Below are positions 1-8,686 of a DNA stretch of 64,000 nucleotides, piece after piece. The stretch is taken from the NCBI RefSeq assembly GCF_000021685.1, contig NC_011961.1, positions 620,001 through 684,000 of the forward strand. Direction: 5' to 3'. How positions within the stretch are numbered: position 1 is the first letter of the stretch; each line of letters opens with the position of its first letter. This DNA is from Thermomicrobium roseum DSM 5159 (GTDB lineage Bacteria; Chloroflexota; Chloroflexia; Thermomicrobiales; Thermomicrobiaceae). Below the pieces are notes generated by a model. It ran no database searches and was not told where the DNA came from. It worked only from the letters and a program-made list of their open reading frames with translations. Position numbers and translations under genes: made by a program.

Positions 1-1245
1 CTTCTGGCGCGGGGGCTCAGCGAACGGCCGGGGCACGTGCTTGTCCCAGATGTTCGGTTGTGTCCCACCGGGTGTACCCACGCTCCCTGTGAGCACATTC
101 AAGAAGAAGAGCGCCCGCGGCACCGTCCAGCCACCCAGGTGTGCCGCCGCCGCTGCACGCCAGTTGTGTGTCGAGACAGCCGGCGCCGCCCGAGCGAGTT
201 CCTGCGCCAACTCGACGATCGTCCTCGCCGGGATGCCGCTCAGCTGCTCGGCCGCCTCCGGTGTGTAGCGCGCGTATTCTTCCTTCAGCCGCTGGACGAA
301 CTCGTCGAAGGTGACTGGACAACCAGGATGGACGACACGCAGATATTCGTCCCAGTTCGTCCAGCGCCGGACGAACTCGCGGTCGAACCACTCCTCCTGG
401 ATCAAGACGTTGGCGATACTCAGAAGAACGAACGCCTCCGTACCGGGGGCAGCTGGCAACCAGTAGTCGGCCATCGCCGCGGTGTTCGACAACCGCGGAT
501 CCATCACCGCCAGCTTGGCGCCCCGCTGCTTGGCCTCCATGATGCGCTGCGCGTGCGGGTTGAAGTAGTGCCCGCTCTCCAGGTGCGCGCTCACCAGGAA
601 GATGAAGCGGGCATTGGCATGATCGGGCGAGGGACGATCGGCACCCATCCACACGGCGTAGCCGAAGCGTCCGCCCGACGAGCAGACATTCGTGTGCGAG
701 TTGTGCCCGTCCACACCCCACGACCACAGGACGCGCTCCATGAAGCCGTCTTCACCAGGACGGCCAACGTGGTACATCACCTCGTTCTGCCGTCCCTCGA
801 GAAAGGCTCGGCGCATCCGCCCCGCGATATCGTCCAGCACCTCGTCCCAACTGACGCGCTCCCACTTGCCCGACCCGCGTGGCCCGACCCGGCGCAGCGG
901 GTAGAGGATCCGTTCCGGATCCTTGACCTGGTTGATGGTGGCAGGACCCTTGGCGCAGTTTCGACCCCGGCTTCCCGGATGGAAGGGGTGCCCCTCCAAC
1001 TTGCGGATATCCAGCGTTTCCTTGTCGACGTAGGCGAGAAGGCCACAGGCTGCCTCGCAGTTGAAACAGACGGTGGGGATCAGGAAGTAGCGCCGCACCC
1101 GTTCGTCCGGTCCTCGCTCTTCCCAATCGTCCCATCGCTCGGGCGGGGGATAGCTGGCCAGTCCACTCGTCCGCTCGGGAACGAACGGTTCCCGGACAGC
1201 ACGTCTTTCTGCCTGCATCGTCGTCGCTCGCGACTCGCGCTGCAT
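1..1245 (-). CDS. Molybdopterin oxidoreductase catalytic subunit, partial
   Basis: Catalytic subunit of a bis-MGD (DMSO-reductase family) enzyme; the gene runs off the left edge after 415 codons. An N-terminal [4Fe-4S] motif is visible (C60, C63, C67, C97), followed by the usual cofactor-binding region. A Cys in the motif NVCSSGG (C188) is at the place of the metal ligand, as in polysulfide, thiosulfate, tetrathionate and nitrate-type members. No twin-arginine signal is seen at the N-terminus, which is unusual for respiratory members that face outwards. The start is ATG with AGGGGG six bases upstream, 10 bp after the stop of the Fe-S/NrfD gene, so the two form one operon. The substrate cannot be read from the sequence; a sulfur compound is the favoured guess because of the upstream CstR-like regulator. 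Confidence 0.9.
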   Translation of the reverse strand, partial: MQRESRATTMQAERRAVREPFVPERTSGLASYPPPERWDDWEERGPDERVRRYFLIPTVCFNCEAACGLLAYVDKETLDIRKLEGHPFHPGSRGRNCAKGPATINQVKDPERILYPLRRVGPRGSGKWERVSWDEVLDDIAGRMRRAFLEGRQNEVMYHVGRPGEDGFMERVLWSWGVDGHNSHTNVCSSGGRFGYAVWMGADRPSPDHANARFIFLVSAHLESGHYFNPHAQRIMEAKQRGAKLAVMDPRLSNTAAMADYWLPAAPGTEAFVLLSIANVLIQEEWFDREFVRRWTNWDEYLRVVHPGCPVTFDEFVQRLKEEYARYTPEAAEQLSGIPARTIVELAQELARAAPAVSTHNWRAAAAAHLGGWTVPRALFFLNVLTGSVGTPGGTQPNIWDKHVPRPFAEPPRQK

Positions 1246-1255
1246 CGTCGCCCCC

Positions 1256-2788
1256 TCAACTCAACGGGATATCTTGCCCGGCCTCGACCCAGAGTCGCTC
1301 GTAACTCCAAAGCCCGATCAGGGCTGCGACCGCCGCGACAACGCTCCAGGGCGCGAGATTCCCACTCGCCCATCCGAGAGCCAGCGCGATCAGGGGTACC
1401 AGCACACCGACACCAAGGCCGACCACGAGCAGCTCTCCACGATAGGGGCCATGCGTCAGCAGGCGAGCAGCCTTGGCGACATGCAGGTTGGCGTGCGGAA
1501 CCAAGAGTTCACTGGCTACCAGCACGAGCAGCCCGATCAACCCACCACCCAACACCAGGCCGAGCCACGCTCGCCCCTCGAGTGCTCCGCCCGCGACCAA
1601 CAGCAACAGGAGAGCAGCCGTACCGGCCACCAACGCTTGCACGAGCAGGATGGGAAGTAAGAGCGGGCTCTGCCAGAAGTCGCGCCCCTCCGCCTGACCG
1701 AAGAGAAAAGCCGTGTAACCCGCCGCCGCGATCCCGCCCGGCAGCGCGAGCCAGGCGAGCAGGCGCTCGATGCCCTGCCAGCCGGCGAGCGACGCAACAG
1801 CCCAGAAGAACGCGAGACCTCCCACCACCAGGAGGATGTAGCCGCCCCAGACGAGCCAACTCCGTGGATTCGGTTTGACCAATAGATACCAGAACCGCTC
1901 CGGCCGCTTGAGGTCCCAGATCAGAAGCACGGCGGTGATGGCCAGGAACACCATCCCGATCGCCGCTGCTCCGATCCCGAGCAGCCGATCGCTCATCACG
2001 CCACTGGCGAGCAACGGCCCACCCAACGCCAGCGCACCGCTTCCGATCGACTTCGTCCAGAGATAACTAGCGACCTTCCATCCCCACGGTTTGGGATGCC
2101 AGACATCATAGGCTACCCGCGCATCGGCTGGCCCCGGGAGATACTCGGTGCCACGCACTGCCTCGGCCGGGCGATCGTCCGGCCGCACCTCAGCCCACAG
2201 GTACCCGTTCGTCCGCGTCTGCACCTCGGGTGTGAGACTTGCTTCGTCCGCCCCGAGGTAGAACAACTTGGGGCGCGTCCCCTGCTCCGGCTTGCGCACC
2301 ATCACCGGTTCGCGGGCAACGAGCTGATGGATCTCGCTCGTCGGGTCGTCGAGGTCTCCCGCGATGATCGCTTTCTCGGGACAGACGACGACACAGGCTG
2401 GAAGCAGGCCTTGATCGACCCGGTGACTGCAGTAATTGCATTTGGCTGCTGTCCGGGTGATCGGATCGATGTAGAGCGCATCATAGGGGCACGCTTGCAT
2501 ACACGACTTGCAGCCGATGCACCGGTCGGCATCGAAGTCGACGATGCCGTCCGGTCGACGGAAGAGCGCCTTGGTTGGGCAAATCGTCACGCAGGGCGCA
2601 TCGTCGCAGTGATTGCAGCGCAGTACCGTGAACGATCGCCTGGTATGTGGGAACGTCCCCTTTTCGACGTACTTCACCCATGTCCGGTAGACCCCGAGCG
2701 GAACGAGGTTCTCCGATTTACAAGCGACCGTGCAGGCATGACAGCCGATGCATTTGCGCTGGTCGATGACGAACCCATAGCGCGCCAT
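1256..2788 (-). CDS. Fused 4Fe-4S ferredoxin / NrfD-type membrane subunit
   Basis: A 510-residue electron-transfer subunit joining two proteins that are usually separate. Residues 1-140 hold four cysteine clusters (C13-C23, C58-C70, C90-C100, C117-C136) like DmsB/PsrB/NrfC. After a linker, residues about 225-510 form a string of hydrophobic helices like NrfD/PsrC, the quinone-interacting membrane anchor. It would pass electrons between the quinone pool and the neighbouring molybdopterin subunit. The start chosen (MARYGF) has AGGGGG just upstream. An alternative ATG at 2803 overlaps the preceding stop codon as ATGA, so translational coupling is also possible. The family assignment is firm; the direction of electron flow is unknown. 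Confidence 0.9.
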   Translation of the reverse strand: MARYGFVIDQRKCIGCHACTVACKSENLVPLGVYRTWVKYVEKGTFPHTRRSFTVLRCNHCDDAPCVTICPTKALFRRPDGIVDFDADRCIGCKSCMQACPYDALYIDPITRTAAKCNYCSHRVDQGLLPACVVVCPEKAIIAGDLDDPTSEIHQLVAREPVMVRKPEQGTRPKLFYLGADEASLTPEVQTRTNGYLWAEVRPDDRPAEAVRGTEYLPGPADARVAYDVWHPKPWGWKVASYLWTKSIGSGALALGGPLLASGVMSDRLLGIGAAAIGMVFLAITAVLLIWDLKRPERFWYLLVKPNPRSWLVWGGYILLVVGGLAFFWAVASLAGWQGIERLLAWLALPGGIAAAGYTAFLFGQAEGRDFWQSPLLLPILLVQALVAGTAALLLLLVAGGALEGRAWLGLVLGGGLIGLLVLVASELLVPHANLHVAKAARLLTHGPYRGELLVVGLGVGVLVPLIALALGWASGNLAPWSVVAAVAALIGLWSYERLWVEAGQDIPLS

Positions 2789-2799
2789 CGGCGTCCCCC

Positions 2800-3078
2800 T
2801 CATCGTCCACCGCGGATCACCGCTTTGAGAGCGCGCGCCAGTTGCTGCGGCGCAGGTGGTGTTCCGTCGAGAAAGCAGCGTTCCAACATGGCTTGCACGA
2901 GCTCGGCGCACAAGCTATCGGTCGCTGCTCGCATCGCCGCCAGTTGTTGCACGATATCGACGCAATCCCGCCCTTCCTCGATCATGCGAGCGATCCCCCG
3001 CGCTTGTCCTTCGATGCGACGCAGGCGCTCGACCAGTTCGCGACGTGTGACTTCGTCCAGCTGCGCGACTGAGGTCAT
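2800..3078 (-). CDS. CsoR/CstR-family transcriptional repressor
   Basis: A small all-helical DUF156-family regulator of 92 residues. Copper-sensing CsoR proteins use Cys-His-Cys. Here the two cysteines are at C39 and C68, with the correct 29-residue spacing, but the His position is Met64. Loss of the His while both Cys are kept is the pattern of CstR, which senses persulfide/sulfide by forming a di- or polysulfide bridge. An extra Cys57 is present. It is the first gene of the operon with the Fe-S/NrfD and molybdopterin genes, so it probably represses them. This supports a sulfur-related role for the oxidoreductase. A copper or formaldehyde sensor cannot be excluded. Confidence 0.85.
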   Translation of the reverse strand: MTSVAQLDEVTRRELVERLRRIEGQARGIARMIEEGRDCVDIVQQLAAMRAATDSLCAELVQAMLERCFLDGTPPAPQQLARALKAVIRGGR

Positions 3079-3377
3079 CGCTCCTCCTCCGAGATACTCA
3101 ACCGGGGTACGGCTACACTGTAACGCGAATGTCGAACCAGCGTCAAGACCTCGCAGCGATGTCTTGCCTCACCCACTCGATCGCCCGCGGCCTGTATGCG
3201 AAGCGAGTCTCCCCGTACGGTCGACCCCCCTTCGAGTGCAAACCTACGCCGCACGGTCAAGGACCGCTTGACCCGGTCGAACTCGTCGTTCCTTCCCCAT
3301 CCAGGAAACGGTGATGACGTCTCCGACGACGATCCACGTGCGCTCGTGAATCTCTATGCGGGCTGGCACACGGGTAA

Positions 3378-3397
3378 TGTCGTGTCGTATCACGACA
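3378..3397. repeat. Inverted repeat TGTCGTG-N6-CACGACA
   Basis: Two perfect 7-bp arms separated by six bases, followed at once by a further GTCGTGAT partial copy. It is about 190 bp upstream of the candidate importer promoter, in a gene-free region. It could be an operator for a dimeric regulator or a small hairpin; nothing else identifies the binding protein. Confidence 0.35.
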
Positions 3398-3586
3398 GTC
3401 GTGATCGACTCCGTTAGCGAGCACTCTCGTTTTCAAACCCGGCATCGCCGCGCGCTCCGCGGCGTGTCAGTCACCCCACGGCGACCTGCCGAACGGTCTG
3501 AGCCATCATCGTGCCGGTCTTTCCGCATCGTGCACCATGTCCACCCGCTGGCACCGGCCAACATGCCTCTCGAACAGGTTGACCGC

Positions 3587-3616
3587 TTGACGACGCGACC
3601 CGGTCTGTGTGAGAAT
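3587..3616 (+). promoter_or_regulatory. Candidate sigma-70 promoter for the ABC importer operon
   Basis: TTGACG (3587-3592) is followed after 18 bases by GAGAAT (3611-3616), giving a leader of roughly 70 bases before the binding-protein ATG. A second TTGACC is at 3579-3584. The match was judged by eye only. Confidence 0.35.
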
Positions 3617-3690
3617 GTGACTGCACGGACGCCGCTTTCGGCATGTCCGGGTATCGAGTGTTCGGGTCGGACTTTCGAGGAGGAGGATCG

Positions 3691-5022
3691 ATGCAACGAC
3701 CGGCACGACTGTTCACGATGCTGCTGCTCTCACTGGTGTTCGTCCTCGCTGCCTGCCAGCAGGCGCAGCCGACACCGACTCCCGCTCCCGCTGCCCAGCC
3801 GAGCCCAACCCAACCGGCTGCCCCGGCAGCTTCACCGACGCCAGCGGCACAGCCAACGCCGCAGGCTCAGGTGACCAAGCCGACCGATCCGATCGGTGTC
3901 CTCGAGATCAAGCCGGGTGAACCGATCGTCCTGGCTTGGATGCTGACCGTCTCTGGCGGCACGGCCCAACTCGGTGAGGACTCCAAGCGAGGAATCGAAA
4001 TCGCCATCGATGATCTGGGCGGCCAGCTCCTCGGCCACAAGATCGAGCTGGTCGGTGAGGACTCCGGCTGCAATCCGGAGGGCGGACAGGCTGCCGCCAC
4101 TCGTCTCGCCGCGAACCCGCGCATCGTCGCGATCGTCGGTTCGTCCTGCTCCTCCGAGGCACGCGTGGGCGCTCCGATCATCGATCAGGCTGGCCTGGTG
4201 ATGGTCTCGCCGTCCAACACCGCACCCGATCTCACCGATCCGGCCAAGCACGTGAACGCCTATCTCCGCGTCGCGCACAACGACAAGGTGCAGGGTCGGG
4301 TGGCTGCCGAATTCGTCGTGAACAAGCTCGGACTCAAGAAGGTTGCGACCATCCACGACGGCAGCCTCTACGCCGAACAGCTCGCCAATGTCTTCGCCGA
4401 GAACGTCAAGAAGCTCGGGGGAACGGTCGTCGCCCAGGAGGCGGTGAGCCCGGACGACACCGACATGCGCCCAGTCCTCACCCGCATCGCCACCCAGCAA
4501 CCCGAGCTGATCTACTATCCGATCTTCAACCCGGCCGGCTCCTTCATCACGATCCAGGCCAAGGAGATCAGTGGGCTCGAGAACGTCAAGTTGATGAGCG
4601 CTGACGGCCTGCTCGAGCCCCAGACGGTGCAGAACGCCGGTCAAGCCGCGGTCGGCTTGTACTTGAGCGGTCCTGACCTGACCGTCCTCGGCCCCAAGTA
4701 TCAGGAGTTCGTCCAGAAGTATCAGCAGAAGTACGGCACGAAGCCGGTCGCTGGTTTCCACGCTCATGCCTACGACGCCACGATGATGATCGTGGAAGCG
4801 ATCAAGAAGGTGGCCGTCCAGGCACCGGACGGGACGCTCTACATCCCGCGCAAGGCGCTCCGCGACGCGCTGTATGAAACCAAGAACTTCCAAGGCCTGA
4901 CGGGCAACCTGACCTGTGACCCGAACGGTGACTGCGCCGATCCCAAGATCGCCGTCTACGAGGTCTTCAGCACCGATACGGCCAACTGGCCGGACAGCGC
5001 TATCCGCAAGATCTATCCGTGA
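3691..5022 (+). CDS. ABC transporter substrate-binding lipoprotein (branched-chain amino acid type)
   Basis: A 443-residue extracytoplasmic solute receptor of the LivK/Peripla_BP_6 type. It has a signal peptide with lipobox VLAAC (Cys21 lipidated), then a Pro/Thr/Ala/Gln-rich tether to about residue 65, then the two-lobed binding domain (motifs include GGTAQLGEDSKRGIEIA and a VGSSCSSEA region). The ATG has GAGGAGGA at optimal distance; an ATG further upstream has none. It is the first gene of a five-gene importer. A strong hairpin follows it, which would raise its expression over the permease genes. Besides Leu/Ile/Val, receptors of this family bind amides, urea or aromatic acids, so the ligand is open. 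Confidence 0.93.
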   Translation: MQRPARLFTMLLLSLVFVLAACQQAQPTPTPAPAAQPSPTQPAAPAASPTPAAQPTPQAQVTKPTDPIGVLEIKPGEPIVLAWMLTVSGGTAQLGEDSKRGIEIAIDDLGGQLLGHKIELVGEDSGCNPEGGQAAATRLAANPRIVAIVGSSCSSEARVGAPIIDQAGLVMVSPSNTAPDLTDPAKHVNAYLRVAHNDKVQGRVAAEFVVNKLGLKKVATIHDGSLYAEQLANVFAENVKKLGGTVVAQEAVSPDDTDMRPVLTRIATQQPELIYYPIFNPAGSFITIQAKEISGLENVKLMSADGLLEPQTVQNAGQAAVGLYLSGPDLTVLGPKYQEFVQKYQQKYGTKPVAGFHAHAYDATMMIVEAIKKVAVQAPDGTLYIPRKALRDALYETKNFQGLTGNLTCDPNGDCADPKIAVYEVFSTDTANWPDSAIRKIYP

Positions 5023-5039
5023 AAAGCTCGAGCGAGTCG

Positions 5040-5080
5040 GCGCCGGGTCGGGCTCATCCCGACCCGGCGCTCTTCCTATA
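5040..5080 (+). terminator. Strong hairpin between binding-protein and permease genes
   Basis: A perfect 13-bp GC-rich stem (arms 5040-5052 and 5058-5070) with a 5-base loop, followed by the pyrimidine-rich TCTTCCTATA. It probably acts as a partial terminator or mRNA 3'-end stabiliser, letting the receptor be made in excess over the membrane components. Confidence 0.75.
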
Positions 5081-5105
5081 AGCTGAACGGAGCGAGGAGC
5101 AGACA

Positions 5106-6176
5106 GTGGCCATTGCGACACCGCGCTCGTTCCTCAGTGGTCGCCGGCTCGAGGCATCCCAGCTCATCGTCTGGACGATCGGGGCTGTTCTGCTCGGCAT
5201 CGTCTTCGTCGGCTCCGTTTTGACGCTGCGAGCCGGGCACTACACGGCTGCCCAGTGGCGCGATTTCATCGTCTTCGGTATCGCCCAGGGTTCGATCTAT
5301 GCCCTGATCGCTCTCGGCTATACCATGGTCTACGGCGTCCTGCGCATGATCAATTTCGCACACGGCGAGGTCTTCATGAGCGGTGCCATGACGACCTTCT
5401 TCCTCGCCGATTACCTGAACCGCAGCGGCTTTCTCAAGGCTCACCCGTGGATCAGTCTCATCGCCATGCTCCTTTTCAGCGGCCTCGTCTCCATGACCAT
5501 CGCGGTCCTCGTGGAGCGGATCGCCTATCGCCCGCTCCGCGGCGCTCCCCGCCTCGTGCCGCTGATCACCGCAGTTGGCGCTTCCTTCTTCCTCCAGTAC
5601 ACCTTCCGCGGCCTCTTCGGTTCGGGAGTGCGCGCCTACCCGGCCATTCCTGTTCTCCAGGGCAAGCTGTGGGTCTTCCAGAAGACACAGATCGCTGTCT
5701 TCGTCGGTGTCGCGATCACGCTCCTGTTGCTCTTGCTGTTCTTGCAACGGACCAGAGCTGGATTGGCCATCCGCGCGGTCGCTGAGGATCGCGAAGCAGC
5801 CGCGCTCATGGGCGTCGATGTCGATCGCGCCATCGTCACGACCTTCGCCGTGGGCGGCTTCATGGCTGGTATCGCTGGCGTCCTGTACGCGCTCGTCTTC
5901 ATCCAGGTCCAGTTCTTCATGGGCTTCCTGCCCGGTATCAAGGCGTTCACAGCCGCTGTGCTCGGGGGCATCGGCAACCTCCCCGGTGCTGCTGTCGGTG
6001 GTCTGGTGCTCGGCATCATCGAATCGGTGGGTCCGAGCCTCTTCTTCGACGGCTATGGTATCCGTGCCGCGCACCAGCTCAAGGACGTGATCGCGTTCAC
6101 CATTCTCGTCTTGATCCTCATCTTCCGACCGACCGGCATCCTCGGTGAGCGGCTGGGTGGGGAGGAGCGGGTATGA
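5106..6176 (+). CDS. livH: Branched-chain amino-acid-type ABC permease (LivH family)
   Basis: A 356-residue integral membrane permease. It has the LivH hallmarks: GSIYALIALGYTMVYG near the start of the core, NFAHGEVFM, and a RAVAEDREAAALMGV cytoplasmic coupling loop near residue 225. An extra N-terminal hydrophobic helix (about residues 18-40) precedes the usual start of the family. GTG start with GAGGAG upstream. The stop overlaps the ATG of the next gene (ATGA), so the two permeases are translationally coupled. Confidence 0.93.
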   Translation: MAIATPRSFLSGRRLEASQLIVWTIGAVLLGIVFVGSVLTLRAGHYTAAQWRDFIVFGIAQGSIYALIALGYTMVYGVLRMINFAHGEVFMSGAMTTFFLADYLNRSGFLKAHPWISLIAMLLFSGLVSMTIAVLVERIAYRPLRGAPRLVPLITAVGASFFLQYTFRGLFGSGVRAYPAIPVLQGKLWVFQKTQIAVFVGVAITLLLLLLFLQRTRAGLAIRAVAEDREAAALMGVDVDRAIVTTFAVGGFMAGIAGVLYALVFIQVQFFMGFLPGIKAFTAAVLGGIGNLPGAAVGGLVLGIIESVGPSLFFDGYGIRAAHQLKDVIAFTILVLILIFRPTGILGERLGGEERV

Positions 6177-7846
6177 GCCTGGCAACACTCCGGCGTGCCC
6201 TCTTCATCGGTCTCCTCGGCGGTATCGCCGTCTGGCACCTCAGTCTCGTCGGCTTGATCCCCGCTTTTGCTCAGCGGCGGCTCATCGGGGAAACCCTCAC
6301 CTTCAGCTACGCGTTGCTTGTCGCCCTCTTCGCACTGGCAGCACATGCCACGGGACGGCGCTACCCCGGAGCCCTCCAGCGCGTCGCGTGGGGAACGCTC
6401 TCCGCACTCACCGCTGGTCTGCTCGTCCTGGCCCTGGCGTTCGTTGTCACGCAAGTCAACCTGCGCCAGATCTTCCTGAACGCGACCCCCGACCTCGCCC
6501 GCGTTCTGACCTTCGGCGCTGGCGTCTCACCTGCCGGCATTCTCCGGACGCTCCTGATCGCTGCTGTCGCCGGCATCGTCTCGGGCGTCGTCGGTGCTGC
6601 TCCTGCACCCTGGGGACGCGTCAGCGTGTCTGCGGCACTGGCGACACTCCTGCTCGGTCTGCTCCGTGACGTGCTCGGCCCCATCCTCCCGAGCGGACTC
6701 GTCAGCTTCCTCTACGGACCAGCCGGACTCAGCGTGCCTGGTGCTGTCGTCATCTTCGTCCTCTTCTTCCTTCTCTTCGCTCTTCGATGGTCACTCTCCG
6801 GCCGGGCAGGGGCCGAGCGTCTCGTCGTCTTCGTTCCCTCACCGGCCCGGGGTCCGTTGGCGCGCCTGGTGGTGATCCTCCTCCTGGCCAGCGTGCCACT
6901 TTGGGCCGGACTGTTCCTCAGCAACGTGGCTGATTTCGTCGGCTTCTACATCCTGATGGGACTCGGGCTCAACCTTGTGCTCGGCTTTGCTGGTCTCCTC
7001 GATCTCGGCTACGTGGCCTTCTTCGCGGTCGGCGCGTATACCATGGCCGTACTCACCTCCCCCGAGATCGGGCAGCGCTTCACGCTCGATTTCTGGGTCG
7101 CTCTTCCGATCGCGATCGTTCTCACGGTCTGTGCTGGCCTCTTGGTCGGTCTACCGGTCCTGCGGATGCGCGGTGATTACCTGGCGATCGCCACGCTCGG
7201 ATTCGGCGAGATCGTCCGCCTGCTCGTCCTTTCCGATTGGCTCAAGCCCTATCTAGGTGGTGCGCAGGGAGTCACCCGCATCGCGCGGCCACAAATCGGT
7301 CCTCTCCGCATCGACAGCCCCCAGGAGTTCTACGTCCTCGTCCTTCTCTCTTGTCTCCTCGCCTGGTTCCTCTCCATTCGCCTGCGCGACTCGCGCCTCG
7401 GCCGCGCCTGGTTCGCGATCCGCGAAGACGAGTTCGTCGCTCAAGCGATGGGGATCAATCGCGTCACCGCCAAACTCTCGGCATTCGCGATCGGTGCCTC
7501 TTTCGGTGGACTGAGCGGCGCGCTCTTCGCGTCGCTCGTTGGTTCGGTCGTTCCCGCCAGCTTCTCGCTCCTCGTCAGCATCAACGTCGTCGCGCTCCTG
7601 GTGCTCGGCGGCATGGGGAGTCTACCCGGGGTCGTCGTCGGGGCGCTCGCGCTCGTCGGTATTCCAGAACTCCTGCGCGAGTTCCAGGAGTACCGCTTGC
7701 TCGTCTATGGCATCGTCCTGATCGCCATGATGCTCTTCCGACCAGCCGGACTGCTCCCCGAGCGCATCCACCGACGCGAACTCGAGGAGGCCGTCGAGGA
7801 AGTTCGCGAGGTCGCCCCAGCCGAGATCGCTCCGGGTCGCAGCTGA
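6173..7846 (+). CDS. livM: Branched-chain amino-acid-type ABC permease (LivM family), extended
   Basis: The second permease, 557 residues. The LivM core occupies about residues 240-540 (GLGLNLVLGFAGLLDLGYVAFFAVGAYTM region, then LPVLRMRGDYLAIATLGFGEIVR). The first 230 residues add several hydrophobic helices not found in the roughly 320-residue standard LivM. The C-terminus is acidic. The start overlaps livH by 4 bp, and livG begins 12 bp after the stop. The family is certain; the function of the extension is unknown. Confidence 0.92.
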   Translation: MSLATLRRALFIGLLGGIAVWHLSLVGLIPAFAQRRLIGETLTFSYALLVALFALAAHATGRRYPGALQRVAWGTLSALTAGLLVLALAFVVTQVNLRQIFLNATPDLARVLTFGAGVSPAGILRTLLIAAVAGIVSGVVGAAPAPWGRVSVSAALATLLLGLLRDVLGPILPSGLVSFLYGPAGLSVPGAVVIFVLFFLLFALRWSLSGRAGAERLVVFVPSPARGPLARLVVILLLASVPLWAGLFLSNVADFVGFYILMGLGLNLVLGFAGLLDLGYVAFFAVGAYTMAVLTSPEIGQRFTLDFWVALPIAIVLTVCAGLLVGLPVLRMRGDYLAIATLGFGEIVRLLVLSDWLKPYLGGAQGVTRIARPQIGPLRIDSPQEFYVLVLLSCLLAWFLSIRLRDSRLGRAWFAIREDEFVAQAMGINRVTAKLSAFAIGASFGGLSGALFASLVGSVVPASFSLLVSINVVALLVLGGMGSLPGVVVGALALVGIPELLREFQEYRLLVYGIVLIAMMLFRPAGLLPERIHRRELEEAVEEVREVAPAEIAPGRS

Positions 7847-7858
7847 GGAGGAACGCTC

Positions 7859-8686
7859 GTGGCCCTGTTGGAAACGCGTCACCTCACCAAGCGCTTCGGC
7901 GGTCTCGTCGCGCTCCGTGACGTCGACCTGGCGGTCACGGAGCGCTCGATCCACAGCGTCATCGGCCCGAACGGCGCCGGTAAGACCACCCTCTTCAACT
8001 GCATCACCGGTTTCCTCCGGCCTGACGCCGGTGACATCCTCTTCGCTGGATCTTCGATCGCTAGGCTGCGTCCCGACCTGGTGGCCCAACTTGGGATCGC
8101 TCGCACCTATCAGAATATCCGGCTCTTCAAGCATCTTTCCGTTCTGGACAATGTGCTCATCGGCCTGCATCCACATGTCCGCTACTCGTTGATCGATGCC
8201 GTCGTTCGCACCCCGCGCTACTGGCAGGCCGAGCGAGCGGCTGAGCGCGAGGCTCGCGACCTCTTGGCCTATGTCGGCCTCGCTGGCAAGGAGTTCCTCA
8301 CCGCGGCCAACCTGCCGTATGGCGACCAACGACGACTCGAGATCGCGCGGGCTCTCGCGCTCCGACCGCAGCTCCTGCTCCTCGACGAGCCCACCGCCGG
8401 CATGAACCCACAAGAGACCGACGAAATGATTCAGCTCATCCGCCGGCTGCGCGACGAGCGCGGCTTGACCATTCTCTTGATCGAGCATGACATGAAGGTC
8501 GTCATGAACATCAGCGACCTGGTGACGGTGCTCGACTTCGGGGAAAAGATCGCGGAAGGGCCACCCGACGCTGTGCGGCGTGACCCGCGCGTCATCGAGG
8601 CCTACCTCGGCCGCGGTGCTGCCAGCGGACTCGGAACGAGCATGCCGATGCAGGACGGAGAGGCACAGCCCCATGCCACTGCTTGA
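7859..8686 (+). CDS. livG: ABC importer ATP-binding protein LivG
   Basis: A 275-residue ATPase with Walker A GPNGAGKTT (about residue 37), the Q-loop, and Walker B LLLLDEPTAGMNP. The signature motif is PYGDQRRLEIARAL, the variant typical of LivG rather than LSGGQ. GTG start preceded by GAGGAGG. It pairs with LivF to power the LivHM channel. The C-terminus overlaps livF by 14 bp. Confidence 0.94.
   Translation: MALLETRHLTKRFGGLVALRDVDLAVTERSIHSVIGPNGAGKTTLFNCITGFLRPDAGDILFAGSSIARLRPDLVAQLGIARTYQNIRLFKHLSVLDNVLIGLHPHVRYSLIDAVVRTPRYWQAERAAEREARDLLAYVGLAGKEFLTAANLPYGDQRRLEIARALALRPQLLLLDEPTAGMNPQETDEMIQLIRRLRDERGLTILLIEHDMKVVMNISDLVTVLDFGEKIAEGPPDAVRRDPRVIEAYLGRGAASGLGTSMPMQDGEAQPHATA

Larger units (their letters stand above)
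3079..3690. other. 612-bp divergent intergenic region without a gene
   Basis: This stretch separates the minus-strand repressor operon from the plus-strand importer. No reading frame has a convincing start, ribosome site or protein-like composition. It carries an inverted repeat (3378-3397) and a possible promoter for the importer (3587-3616), listed separately. The start of the repressor gene has GGAGGAGG upstream (complement of about 3083-3092). Confidence 0.5.

Noticed and set aside
37..1878. 613-codon open frame on the plus strand
   Set aside because: Antisense to the molybdopterin and Fe-S/NrfD genes, whose motifs are unmistakable; Arg/Pro-rich composition and no ribosome site.
3079..3130. 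CsoR-type operator (TACCCC element) before the repressor gene
   Set aside because: One half-site TACCCC is present but the second arm is too poor to call a dyad.
5076..6188. 370-codon acidic frame antisense to livH
   Set aside because: Extreme Asp/Glu/His content is the complement of a membrane-protein gene; no start signal.
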